Source of the DNA: Mimachlamys varia
Lineage: Eukaryota; Mollusca; Bivalvia; Pectinida; Pectinidae
NCBI GenBank assembly: GCA_947623455.1
Contig: OX392532.1
Location: 47,619,058 to 47,683,057, forward strand
Direction of reading: 5' to 3'
Length of the DNA stretch: 64,000 nt
Positions 13,984-24,239 of this stretch are shown one piece after another. Each line of letters opens with the position of its first letter. Within the stretch, counting starts at the first letter, position 1. The position numbers and the translations under genes are program-made. The notes under the pieces are model-generated. The model did not search any database. It was not told the origin of the DNA and saw only the letters and a program-made list of their open reading frames with translations.

Positions 13984-15200
13984 ACTTTTTTTCTAATATA
14001 CATTTTTGGATAAGGGAGTTCGAGGCATGCCAGAAATTGCAAAAAATATTGATATGTCAGTGTGCTCGTTTTTGTGCTATGATCGGTCAAAGATACGACA
14101 TAATAAGGGATGTTAAGTCAATTTTGTAGTTTCGACCAATTGCGGGACATTTTTATACAATATCTTCCGAATTTGTAATTTGAAATTTAGGAATGTTTGC
14201 AGAAATGACAAAAATATTGCTTTCCTTTAAGCTATGTAAGTAAAATTTCTCTAACTTAATATTTTTACTCCGGAAAGCAATTTGAGTTACCCCTACCCTT
14301 TCTTTTTTAATGAGAAAATCCTCATTTTTTTACCATTTTTGCAGATTTAATGCTTAATACAAAAAGTTCTGATATCAAACTTTTTTTAATATTTGGCTGA
14401 TGAAAAGAAAATGGGTTTCTCTTTCTAAAACCGTCATAAAAATAATGGGGGGTTAGTTAGCTCAATGCTTTGTCCCTTTATTATTTGTGTTATTTTTCAC
14501 AGTTTCGGGTTCAAAAATCAAAACTGCTCATGTTACACTAGATATATGAAAAAAACTACAAAACTTGTATAATTATTCACTTTGTAGCATTATATTTCTA
14601 TAAAATTGAACATCATAAAGTTGTACAGCAAAAATTAGCTTGCTACAATTAAAAATGGCTAAACACTGATGTTTTTAAGACATCAATCTAGCATCAAAAT
14701 GGTAAAATTTTGCCTATTCGGGAAGCGCATAAAATAGACAAAAATACGCATATTCAAAATGGCCGCCAAATTGGTGATTTTTTTAAAACTCACGTAAAAA
14801 ATTTCTACAAGCAACAGACACTTATATTTTTGACACAATTTTCAGATGCATTTATGCTATTAAAATTGATCATACTTTCTTCAATATAACACAAAATCTT
14901 TAAATGAGACATAAACGAGACTTGAACGTGACTGAAATCTCACAAGAGTACATCCTTAAGAGAATGGTTAATTGATCAATAATCAATAGCCAAGCAGAAA
15001 TCGATGACAGATCAATAGTAAAAAAAAAAACCAATCGATAAATATATATATATATATTATGATATATAACCCAGTAATGATAAATCAGTGATTCATAGCT
15101 TAATATATGTTTGTGTTACGTCATCTCTTATCAAACATTACAAACCGAAGAAAGCGGTAAGGTGATACTAATAAATCAATAATAAAATCCCAAACACTCA
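13984..15200. other. AT-rich spacer, no gene seen
   Basis: Poly-T and poly-A rich sequence without a supported coding frame. A phrase around CAAAATGGCCGCCAAATTGG (about 14,754-14,773) and the low-complexity flanks look like non-coding transposon debris, but no ends or target-site duplications are visible. A short (TA)n tract lies at about 15,040-15,070. Confidence 0.4.
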
Positions 15201-15417
15201 TGTAGAAAACAAACCCCATTGTATGGCCTGTCGCGTGGACGCGCCATGTATCAGGTATACCTAGACAAAATCTCTATTTCATCGATAAGGCATTTGACCG
15301 GCTGTTTTAGTCACTATGGAATACAATTCGCTGTTCCGGTTATAAAACACACCCTCGTAATGTGCTTTTCAATCATGTTTGAGTCATATGACAAACATAG
15401 CACACCTCCGTGATGAT

Positions 15418-15734
15418 CTATACAAACAAAACAAAGTGTAACTGTCTGACCGTATAACGCGTATCTTTCTCAAAGATTGACTTGATTTTATTGATGTTCA
15501 ATTTCGTAACCGCAGATCTAGGTCTTCCTGAGTTAGGGGCATCTTTGATTGATTCGTGACCAGAATGAAATTTAGTAAACAGTCTATAAACTGTGGAAAA
15601 TGACATTCTTTTATCCCCCAGCAAGTGAACAGCACATCATGTATATGTTTAACGCTCAATCCCAACTTACATCGGGCTTTTATATAGCCTCTGATTTCAG
15701 CGACAGTTTCTTTTCGTTTTTGACTACACCTCAA
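15418..15734 (-). pseudogene. mariner/SETMAR-like transposase N-terminal relic
   Basis: Two overlapping minus-strand frames together give the N-terminal DNA-binding region of a mariner-type transposase. The first helix-turn-helix starts around EIRGYIKARCKLGLSVKHI. After a frame change come the typical FHSGHESIKDAPNSGRPRSA (GRPR) linker and a KDTRYTVRQL second helix. The catalytic D,D(34)D domain is absent, so the element is dead. Recognition rests on knowledge of the mariner family; the terminal inverted repeats were not found. Confidence 0.7.
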
Positions 15735-15745
15735 AGCAATATAAA

Positions 15746-16015
15746 TTGCAAGGGAACCGTTTAGTGGATTTCAATCAAATGTATATACACATTACAGCAA
15801 TGAGCGGTGAAACAGGTCGTACTGGTTTTTATGTACGTACATCACGTGATACTCCAGTCCACGGTGCGCTTGCAAAAGTTTTAGAACTTTATTATGGACC
15901 AATGCATTGGAATATGATGTTTTCCCCAGATAAATTAAACACTGATGTTAATAAACTTATTCTGTTTGTATTGTATATTCTTCATAGCATACTCACCGTA
16001 ACAAGATCTCTCTGA
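15746..16015 (+). CDS. Unidentified short open frame
   Basis: An 89-residue plus-strand frame starting MQGNRLVDFNQ, with a protein-like middle (GRTGFYVRTSRDTPVHGALA) and a hydrophobic end. I do not recognise it. It lies between the mariner relic and a promoter-like segment that is oriented the other way. It could be a fragment of a transposon or chance; no splice signals frame it convincingly. Confidence 0.15.
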   Translation: MQGNRLVDFNQMYIHITAMSGETGRTGFYVRTSRDTPVHGALAKVLELYYGPMHWNMMFSPDKLNTDVNKLILFVLYILHSILTVTRSL

Positions 16016-16340
16016 AGGAGTGTTTCCGCCATTTTTCTCGCCCACTCGCCTCCGAATGAACGAATCTTCGATTACATGTTGTCACATTATTTGTCGATAA
16101 AATGCCTGTTCTTCTGTTCGTCTACAGTCTTAAGGCCAGTTCAGCATGTTATATACAAACGGTGATGTTTTTGAACAAGATTTGTCGGTATGATGTAGTT
16201 GTGATTATTTGATCGGATGTAGTTAAATGGTCCTTTTAGAAGATAAAGCGCAGTATAAGAAAAAGAGCTATAAATATCTCGAATGTAGCTATAAATAGCC
16301 TTTAAAATTCCCAGTGTGCTACTTTCTGACCTACACTGAT
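15997..16340 (-). promoter_or_regulatory. Promoter plus 5' exon copy, related to the 44-kb promoter
   Basis: The plus-strand sequence 15,990-16,090 aligns to 43,970-44,065, sharing CCGAATG(A/G)ACGAAT and GATTACATGTTG-type words. A second block around 16,083-16,105 matches 44,200-44,226 (TTGTCACATT...ATAAAATGCC). A third around 16,286-16,325 matches 44,385-44,420 (AAATAGCCTT...AAATTCCC). On the minus strand both segments end in a splice donor (ACG|GTGAGT at 15,997; CCG|GTAAGT at 43,976). A TATTTATA word sits at about 16,290 on the minus strand. The likely reading is a duplicated promoter and untranslated first exon pointing toward the 54-bp array. Transcription itself is inference. Confidence 0.5.
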
Positions 16341-16639
16341 ATCATCTTACGTTTATAGAAACACCTAGTCGTGGTCCATTGACTACTGTTTAACATTATT
16401 TTGAGTGTAAATGTTGACAACAGCTTTCGACTTCATGCCTCTTTAACTTGTTACCAAAACTTTGACAAAATTAGATTGTTTATTTGATTTATAGCCATAA
16501 CAAAAAATAAAGCTTGAACACAGACTCCACCTTGAGCATGAATACGGGCCAAGGTGTCAATTACTAGTAGTGGTTGACAAAATTAAGGAAATGGAACATT
16601 AAAAAAAAATTGTTTTGATTTACTAAAAAGGATGTGATT

Positions 16640-16806
16640 TGGTTAGTTGAATAAGGGCTTGCTCTAAATATTGTGACTTTCGTGATCGATGTCGACTGCT
16701 GACAAAAAATCTTATTACAAGGGGATTCGAGAGATGCACGTTGATCAGAGCTTTGAGGAAGTTTAATGGTCGTCATCTTTTCTCATTAAGAAATATTCTG
16801 TATCTT
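16640..16806 (+). pseudogene. Retroelement RT C-terminal fragment (family X)
   Basis: The plus strand reads RACSKYCDFRDRCRLLTKNL, then a GFERCTLIRALRKFNGRHL-type stretch and a LRNILYL end. This is the segment after the polymerase domain in a widespread invertebrate retroelement family (ISQLIRYARACS...KKFYGRH). The same segment occurs inverted at 25,076-25,583, 45,250-45,445 and 46,258-46,520. Only this tail is present. I am confident of the relation among copies, less so of the formal family name. Confidence 0.6.
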
Positions 16807-16879
16807 TAAATGATCTGAAGATGAAAGGTTTTGAGTATGCTCATTAGTGATTTTACTTGTGATTGCCAAGGCTGACTCG

Positions 16880-17250
16880 GTTCTCATTTAGACCCCGCTG
16901 GTGGATTTTTTAGTCCCCGAGGTTTGCTGGAGCCTCCATAGACGCAGTTAATCTCATTTGAGTAGTGGCACGGTCCTTAATATAAACATTTTCGTAGTAC
17001 ACGATTTGAAATTCTACAGAGCTAGTTTAATTTTACTTCTAAATTAATAAATTAAAGGGTTTTACGCACCTGACCCTTCTGCTTCTACATTAGTTTAGAA
17101 ATTTTGGATTCCTACCTTTTGGCCCCTGGCATCACTGAAGAGTCCCAGGAGGACGAAATAGCTGTATGATGCAGTTTAATTCATTTTTTTGGCATACTGT
17201 ATCTATTACTAAATTTAAGAGGTGCAGCCTATGTGTGTGTTACGTCATCT
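16880..17250 (+). repeat. Dispersed repeat family Y, copy 1
   Basis: About 360 bp containing the recognisable words TACGCACCTGACCC, TTTTGGCCCCTGGCATCACTG and GTATGATGCAGTTTAATTC. It ends near GGTGCAGCCTATGTGTGTG-TTACGTCA. Further copies are at 25,845-26,110 (same orientation) and at 34,920-35,385 and 38,635-39,090 (inverted). Partial ends are at about 34,520-34,600, 38,230-38,315 and 29,875-29,960. No coding capacity; probably a non-autonomous element. Confidence 0.65.
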
Positions 17251-17280
17251 TTGAGTACTTGATGTTTACTTGAATGTGAC

Positions 17281-17480
17281 CAAGATCTAAATGGCGCGTA
17301 TCGTCGATGAAGAAGAAAACGCTTACTCTTTCGGAAAACCTGGTCTTATTCTCATGTACCATGTAAATCTTTCCTTTGTCATATTTTATCCCTAGTTTAA
17401 TCGATTTTAAGTTCGGATTATGGTTTTGTTAACGATTCGTTATTCTGTAATTTTGTTTTACGTACAAAATAATTTGTTAT
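17281..17480 (+). repeat. Retroelement family X 3' end fragment
   Basis: Contains the family's 3' words: a TACTCTTTCGG...CCTGGTCTTATTCTC stretch, TAGTTTAATCGATTTTAAG and TTCGGATTATGGTTTTGTTAA. The same block occurs at 24,775-25,060, 43,495-43,650, 45,005-45,210 and 46,020-46,220 (inverted), at 58,850-59,015 (same orientation) and at 59,455-59,600 (inverted). Where it adjoins an RT fragment it lies just 3' of it, so it is read as that element's 3' region. Confidence 0.6.
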
Positions 17481-17857
17481 TGTACAAAATATATCATTTT
17501 TACATAGTTTGGATTTTATCTTGATTCCTTACATCAGAATATATATTGAATCATTGAACTGATTTAATGACATTCATATGCAGCGTTTATTCTATTCCAT
17601 CAAAACAAAAGCGCCAACTATCTGTAAAACGAGCCAGCTGGATATGTTTTTTTTTCCAAGCTCATATTTATTGTGCAATTTTACGCTTTATCAACATTGT
17701 TATATAATTAAGTTCAAAATAAACCATGAAATTACTTACTGTCTAAGAATATTTGCAAAATATTGTGTACTTTTTTTTATTTGTGGTGCAGAGTTAAACC
17801 CCTAAACTGCACACGCATAATTTTAAATACATGATGCGATCAAATCAAATATAGACA

Positions 17858-19440
17858 GGTTAGTTTCTGCATTCAGCATGTTTTATTGTAAGGTTTAACA
17901 AATAATAATCTTTCCTATCCTGGAATGGCAAAGTATTCATAGCAACAGTAAATACAGTATATCAATTAATCTTAAATAATACTCAGAAAGCAAAACTTGT
18001 ATTCAAACTCAATAAAGTTATTGTTATATTCCAATTGCTCATCAAAAGTAAGCCGCATACTCCTTCGCAATATTCCAATTTTAATTTTAATCCACGTTTA
18101 CACTTAAAGTCCATGGTTCAGCATATATACATTATAAAGATTGTCCAACAGGTTTTGTAAATCATCTCTATCTTCCAAAAATAAAACAGTGTCATCTACA
18201 TACATAATAATGAAAAGGTTAATTAATTGCAAGAAACTTTTATTAATGGAGATTAATGGAGATCACTAGTTCAGACATTTACAAAGAAAGAAAATGTTAT
18301 CAGGGATAACGATTCCCTTGATAAAAAACGACATCCAGGCCATACATAGGAGACAGTTTGCCATGTAGTTTAAATCACAAAATTATCATAGATAGACTTT
18401 AACATCAAGCAATCAACTTCTGACCCAAGATTTCCATAACTTTACCCAGATTTTCTTTTGAACAATACTATCGCATGTTTTACGATAATCAATAAAAACA
18501 CAATGAAGGCTAGTGTTACATTGCAATGTCTTTGTTTTCAAATTAAATCAAAACTGAGAATCTGTCAAAACACTACCTTTCAATCCAATTCAATAGCCTT
18601 CTATTTATAAGAGAATTAAATGAGTCAGCTACATGACTAATAAAGGTAATGTCGCGGTAATTATATACATTATTTTAATTACCCTGTTGGTATGCAAAGG
18701 TATAATGACTCCCTGTAATAATGCATCCGGAATGAATAGTATTAAATACTTTCAACAGAACAGGTGCAAATATGTCGCTATACTCAAAAAAATATTCGGC
18801 TAACACTAACTCGATGCCCGCGGACTTTCAACTGGATATCCCTCTTATTCCAATAAGCAATCCAATTAGCTTACTAAAATGGCTCTGTTGTCTGATGTTT
18901 TGTTTTTTGAAATAATTCAATGCCCTTTTATTTGTATTGTTGTATACTCTACACTCGCTACCGAGCCACGGTTTATAAGGTTCCCAATGGTCATTCACAA
19001 TCAATAATCACCTTCTCCTGGCAACAATAATCTTCAAATAATAAAAACACATTTGTAAGGAATCTGCACTCATAAATGTAATGTTCTCATTCAAGGTCTT
19101 TGAGTTTCGGCTACTTTTATCCAGGATACAGTATTTACTGTGTGGTAACTACCCTCGATATAACAACCTTTACAAACCATGAAGTTAGCTTCCATTATAA
19201 AAAAAACATGAGCATCATTAGGAACATGATAGGATAATGCGTCAAACTGACAAATCTCACAAGTTTTAATAATATTAAGGGATCTAGCTCCTGCCAAAAC
19301 ATAGTCTATGAAACTTGAGCCAAGTGCGTTAAAGAGAGTGCATCTTCGGTCACCATACGTTCGACCAGTCAATCTACGAATTCCTGAAAACGTATGCATA
19401 TTAGTAACATATATTATTCTGATAACATCCATAAAATATG
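17858..19440 (-). pseudogene. Decayed non-LTR retrotransposon (endonuclease plus RT)
   Basis: Read from 19,440 downward on the minus strand. An endonuclease C-terminal part (GSSFIDYVLAGARSL, DALSYHVPNDAH) lies at 19,091-19,380. RT boxes follow across several frames: FAPVLLKVFNTIHSG near 18,750, NYRDITFISHVADSFNSLI near 18,600-18,660, CVFIDYRKTCDSIVQKKIW near 18,450-18,500, and YVDDTVLF at about 18,185-18,202. The order endonuclease, fingers, FIDYRK, YVDD is that of an APE-type LINE. Stops and frameshifts separate every box, so it is inactive. It shares its 3' part with 1-512. Confidence 0.75.
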
Positions 19441-19499
19441 AACAGGATTTACATCCTTTGATAGTCAGTTTGTAATAAAATTGATTTTCTCAATTTAAA

Positions 19500-19740
19500 C
19501 AGTACTTCTATGGCTGATGTTTTCAATGTTCATCAAGTTCATCAAGTTCATATTGTTAATTGAAATTGCATTTAAAACCTTATATGACAGACTATTCCAC
19601 ATATCCAAAATTCTCTGCGTGAAAGAATATTTTCTGACATCTAATCTTGAGAACCCATCATATATTATTATATGACTCGTTATGTAAAGGAATACTTCGC
19701 CCTACATTTACCTTAAACAAGTCCACGACTTTTCCTTCAG
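19500..19740 (-). pseudogene. Second LINE RT C-terminal relic
   Basis: The minus strand includes SRLDVRKYSFTQRILDMWNS, then L-S-Y-K-V-L-N-A. This matches the conserved tail of many LINE reverse transcriptases (R...FFSQRVVN-WNSLP-EVV-A-SVN-FK). It is separate from and upstream of the neighbouring element. Only the tail survives. Confidence 0.55.
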
Positions 19741-19745
19741 AGTGG

Positions 19746-19974
19746 CTGAACAATTTGATAGCCCAATCCGCCGCTATCGGATAAGTATCGGTTTATCGGC
19801 CGATAGCGGCCAATAACATCGCTCCGTTCGGGAAGCGGTCGTTTAAATAAGCGTTGAGCCCAATAGATAACCCCGGTCCTATTGTTAGACTCGCATCCGT
19901 TCTGCGTTCGTACAGTCTCGTCTCCGTCCGTGCTGTGTCTCATCTCCGTTCGTACGACAAAGGTAGCCGTTATT
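19746..19974. other. 3' flank of the ankyrin gene with a short hairpin
   Basis: Immediately 3' of the ankyrin-gene stop. It contains GCCGCTATCGG (19,770-19,780) and its exact reverse complement CCGATAGCGGC (19,800-19,810), giving an 11-bp stem with a 19-base loop. It may be a transposon terminus or an RNA hairpin at the transcript's 3' end. No gene seen. Confidence 0.4.
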
Positions 19975-22900
19975 CTAGCTGTAGTCATCCATGCCAACGA
20001 TACTATAACCGCCACTGTCGGTTTCCTCACTTCCCCAATCACTGTAGGTTCCATCACTCACCCATCTACGATTGGTTACCCTACTCCCAAAACCACTATA
20101 GGATTCCTCCTCACTCAATCCACCACTATAGGGTTCCTCACTCCCGCTACCATTATAGGTTTCGTCACTCCCGCAACCACTATAGGGTTCGTCACTCCCG
20201 CTACCACTATAGGGTTCCTCACTCCCGCTACCACTATAGGGTTCCTCACTCCCACAACCACTATAGGGTTCTTCACTCCCACAACCACTATAGGGTTCGT
20301 CACTCCCGCTACCACTATAGTTGTCCTCGATCCCACCACAGCTATAGGTGTCCTCAATCAAACACTCACTATTGGTTTCCTCACTCCCAATATCACCGTG
20401 ACTTTGCTTAATACTTTCATTTATCATTGAAGCCTCCAAAACATATTGAAAACATTCCAGGGACCCTTGCTTATCTGTGGCTGAGAGTATTGGTTGTCTT
20501 CCAACAAATCCTTCCATGCCACTCAGTGATGAATATTTTGTAAGGAGATATTCAACAACATCCTTCCCTCCATTAGAACACGCTACATGTAGAATAGTGT
20601 CACTGTTTTTGTCCTTGAATGTTTTAGATAATCCAGGTGCGCATCCTCACCCTCACAACTGATATTGGTTGCCTCACTTCCATACCCACTATAGGATTCC
20701 CGACTCTCACAATCACTGTAGGTTTTCCCATCCCTTTTATTTTTCACTGAAGCTTCCAAAATATATTGAAAACATTCCAGGGTCCCTTGTTTATCTGTGG
20801 CTGAGTGTATTGGTTGTCTTCCAACATATCCTTCCACGCCACTCAGTGATGGATATTTTGTAAGGAGATATTCAACAACATCCTTCCTTCCATTAGAACA
20901 CGCTACATGTAGAACAGTGTCATTGTTTTTGTCCCTTGTATGTTTTAGAAATTCCAGGTGCTCATCATCACTTTTGTTATGCAGTGAATATTCAAGAATA
21001 TATTGAAAACATTCTAAAGATCCTTCGGCTTCTGCTGCACAATGTAATGGTAGCCTGTTAAATTCTTCCACGTCAATTAGTGAAGGGTATCTCGTAAGTA
21101 AGTATCTTGCGATATCCTTGTTTCCATATAAACACGCTATATGTAGAACAGTGTTATCGTTATCGTCCCTTGCGCGTGTTAAATAATCAAGATGCTCTTC
21201 GTCACTTTGATTTTGCAGTGAAGCCGAAGAATATATTCAAAACATTCCAAACTCCCATTCGCCCCCACTGCACGATGAAGTGGTTCTCTTCCTAAAGCTC
21301 CTTTCACGTCAATGAGTGATGGATTTCTTGTTATTAAATATTCAGCAATATTCTTCCTTCCATATGAACATGCTACATGTAGAACAGTGTCATCGTCATC
21401 GTCTCTAACACTTGTTAGATAATCCAGCTTCTCCTCCTCATTTTTATTTTGCAGTAAATATCCAAGAATATATTGAAAACATTCCAAAGATCCCTTTTTA
21501 TCTGTGGCTGAATGTATTGGTTGTCTTCCAACAAATCCTTCCACGCCACTCAGTGATGGATATTTTGTAAGGAGATATTCAACAACATCCTTCCTTCCAT
21601 TAGAACACGCTACATGTAGAACAGTGTCACTGTTTTTGTCCCTTGTATGTTTTAGATAATCCAGCTGCGCATCATCGCTTTTGTTATGCAGTGAATATTC
21701 AAGAATATATTGAAAACATTCTAAAGATCCTTCGGCTTCTGCTGCACAATGTAATGGTAGCCTGTAAAATTGCTTCACGTCAATTAGTGAAGGGTATCTT
21801 GTGAGAAGATATTCAGCAATAACCTTAATTCCTTGTGAACACGCTACTTGTAGAATTGTTGCATTGTAAGCGGCCCGTACGCATGTAAGAAAATCCGATT
21901 GCTCTTTGGGTTGTCTGCTTCGCAGAAAAGACTCAATAACATATTGAACACATTCCAAACTTCTTTGTTTTTCTGCGGCCAAGTGTATTGGTTGTCTGTC
22001 TTTGAACCTCTTCAAGTTCATTGAAGAAGTATATTTTGTGAGAAGATATCGGACAATGCCAATCCTGCCATATACACACGCCACATGTAAAAGAGTTATG
22101 TTTCTAGCGTCTCTGGTCATAGAAAGATGACTTCTTTGATTTTCATAACTTCTCCTATGAATTATCGTATTGAAGACATATTGAATACACTCGAATGTCC
22201 TGTCAGCCATTGCAGTTGAATGTATAAGTGACATTCCATTATGTCCTTCTGCATCATTCAAAGATTGGGAATGTTCAGGTATATATGCCACGATATCTGT
22301 TTTTTCTAACTTACATGCGTGTTGAAGAACATTGTTGTCTTTTTGGGCACTAGTTTCAATCGAATGGTTTAACCTCTGCGTCGACGACTTCCTCTCATTT
22401 GTGGCATCAAGCACTTTCACAAAAGTTTGTAATGACCCTTGACCTTGAACAGTGTAATGAACCGGCTCCCACCCTCGGCGATCTTTGGTGTGAAGAAGGT
22501 CAGGGTATTGACGGATAATATAGTTGATTACATCCGTTGATCCAGCTTCACATGCAATATGTAAAACATTGCTGTCATGGTCATCTGTCAGCCGTTGGAT
22601 AAGATCATTTCTTTGATAATCTTCAAGGTCTCCTGTCATTAGGTTTTCTATATATCTAAAACACTCGATACCTCCTTTCGCAGCTGCAGAATGGATTGGC
22701 AATCTTCCAAGTAACCCCCTATGATTTTTAATGTGTGGATATTCCTGGAACATACACTTCACTGCCGCGACATTGTCACACATGTAGGCAAGGAGGAGCA
22801 TAATTTGTATGTTCTGTGTCGGAACTTCATCTATGACGCTCCCACCTCGTTGACCTGTTCCAGTGTAAGTGTCCAGTATATGCTTAAGACATTTTGTATC

Positions 22901-23286
22901 CGCTTTATGTTTGGTGATAGCCAGGTGAATCGGTTCCTGATTCAATACGTTACGACATTTGGTAAGTTGTGGATACTGTCTACAGAGATAGCCACACACT
23001 TCCGCGTTACCGTATTCAACTGCAACATGTAAAACCGTATTTTTCTTCTCATCTCTCTGCCTTTGAATAAATAAATATTTTTCCTGGTTTTCTATCTCCC
23101 CAAGAAATAAAGATTCGACTTGTTCATAAAGACTTAAATTCCCTTCGGCTGCAGCATGGTTTAAGTAGTCCCATCGCGTCCAGTTTAAATTCAAAGAGTT
23201 TCTACTTTCAAAAACATGTTCAAAGTTTGTAAGGTCTCCAAAGCACACGGCGTTTCTATGATTAAGAGATGGCATTTCAACAGGTT
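19975..23286 (-). CDS. Large ankyrin-repeat exon (two frameshifts)
   Basis: Starts after TTCTTCTCTGTAG; the first codons read EPVEMPSLNHRNAV. It encodes pairs of ankyrin half-units: a canonical one (DTVLHVACSNGRKDVVEYLL) and a looser one (GRQPIHSATDKKGSLECFQY), joined by a charged linker (LDYLKHTRDKN). About 11 pairs are visible, and two consecutive pairs are almost exact duplicates of each other (RLPLHCAAEAEGSLECFQYI recurs). The frame moves at about 21,226 and 20,612, each by loss of one base relative to the sister repeat. Restoring both makes the exon length fit the splice phase and the tail stop. A short acidic Tyr/Ser insert (DGKTYSDCESRESYSGYGSE) interrupts one linker and foreshadows the tail. 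Confidence 0.8.
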
Positions 23287-24233
23287 CTACAGAGAAGAAA
23301 TTAACAGCATTTCAGTAAGGTTTTATGTATCATTTCGGCTACACAATTTTATATAGAGCATGTCAACCAGCTATTTTTGGAATCAACATTATCTAATACG
23401 ATATTTGAAATAGCTCAGCTCAATTAAGAATTAATTTACGTAAAGTTATTTCACTGTATTTATTCTTCAGCAAAGATCTAAATGACCTAAAAGATCAATA
23501 AAAAATATGTTTTATTGTAATGGATATGGTAACTGTTAAATTATTTATGAAGAGTACCAGGATGAAATTCACAGTTTCTTACCTTCATTGAGTAATTCAT
23601 CTTGTAAACAGTCACGCACTGCTATTTCAATGCCTGTTCGACAATTTGGCTTCCTTTTCAATACTTCTTTTAGGTTGAATATTATGGCCGCATCGCTGCT
23701 AAGGGGATGCATGATGCAACAAATATCTTCTCGTGTGATGATTCCGCGACGATGTAAAATTGCGAAAAGTGTCCTAATGTTTGGTTCATCTGCAATTTTG
23801 TCAAAAAGTTTGTCGAGAAAGGGGTCGTCTGTCATTACCACTGAAAATTGTATGAAAATGTTCAATATAGCTAAGCAGTCACATTAATGTTTTGTAGTAT
23901 CAATATAACTAACACACTGTTGCTAGTCTCTTAATATCTGATTTCATAAAAAGAAATTGTGACGGAAACCAGATTCAATAAAATTACAGCTAATAAAATA
24001 CTTATGCTTAGTTATTTCATTAACAGTATCGGAAAAAGCTAAGTGAAATACCGTTTTATCATATCTTGATACCTGTTTTTTCCATACCTGTTTCATAGTA
24101 TTGTTCCGGTGGCAGATTCTCCAATATCCTGTTGAGATAGGCTTTGACATTGGTACAGTAATGGTGGTGTTGTATGCCGCTAAATGTGTCGTCCAATTGT
24201 AGTCTAGCATCCTGTCGCTGGGCCAACCTCAAT
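19975..24233 (-). CDS. CARD-like/ankyrin-repeat protein gene with acidic repeat tail (three exons seen)
   Basis: Three exons join in frame: 24,088-24,217 or -24,233; 23,583-23,840; and 19,975-23,286. The junctions are ACAG|GTATGG to TTTTCAG and GAAG|GTAAGA to CTCTGTAG. The product would have a short lead, a death-fold domain, about 22 ankyrin half-units arranged as 11 pairs, and an acidic Gly/Ser/Tyr repeat tail ending at a TAG stop at 19,975-19,977. It is probably an intracellular signalling or scaffold protein, by analogy with other CARD/death-fold plus ankyrin proteins. Two one-base deletions (near 21,226 and 20,612) break the large exon, so this is either a recent pseudogene or an assembly with indel errors. 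Counting from the ATG at 23,835, about 1,188 residues would result if the deletions are errors. Confidence 0.7.
20022..20400 (-). repeat. 27-bp coding minisatellite (ankyrin-gene tail)
   Basis: About 10-13 copies of a 27-bp unit encoding GSEEPYSGC/GSDEPYSGS on the minus strand, decaying at both ends (IEDTYSCGG; VSDGTYSDWGSEETDSGG). It is in frame with the ankyrin repeats and followed by a stop at 19,975. Each unit matches one half of the 54-bp satellite at 0.7-13.9 kb in sequence, strand and frame. Confidence 0.85.
23583..23840 (-). CDS. Death-fold (CARD-like) exon
   Basis: Begins after TTTTCAG (acceptor at 23,841-23,842) and ends at GAAG|GTAAGA. ATG at 23,835 starts MTDDPFLDKLFDKIADEPN. Key stretches are LFAILHRRGIITREDICCIM and IIFNLKEVLKRKPNCRTGIE, ending IAVRDCLQDELLNE. 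The alternating helix pattern (L-x-L-L-x-x-G-I-I-T-x-E-D ... L-x-x-V-L-x-R) resembles a CARD or related death-fold adaptor domain of about 80 residues. The assignment rests on pattern only. A structural prediction would decide between CARD, DD and a non-homologous helical bundle. Confidence 0.55.
23844..24087 (-). other. Intron between upstream exon and CARD-like exon
   Basis: AT-rich sequence of about 250 bp bounded by GTATGG and TTTTCAG on the minus strand. Nothing else is visible in it. Confidence 0.45.
24088..24233 (-). CDS. Upstream coding exon of the ankyrin gene
   Basis: Minus-strand exon ending ACAG|GTATGG at 24,088. Its frame (ARLQLDDTFSGIQHHHYCTN, then VKAYLNRILENLPPEQYYET) joins the next exon in phase 1 to give ...YYETVVMTDD. 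The acceptor is uncertain: TTTAG at 24,234-24,235 needs a phase-2 upstream exon, while GGCCCAG at 24,218-24,219 needs a phase-0 one. A TAG lies in frame just upstream and no ATG is present, so the exon must be preceded by another or be untranslated. No homologue recognised. Confidence 0.45.
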
Positions 24234-24239
24234 CTAAAC

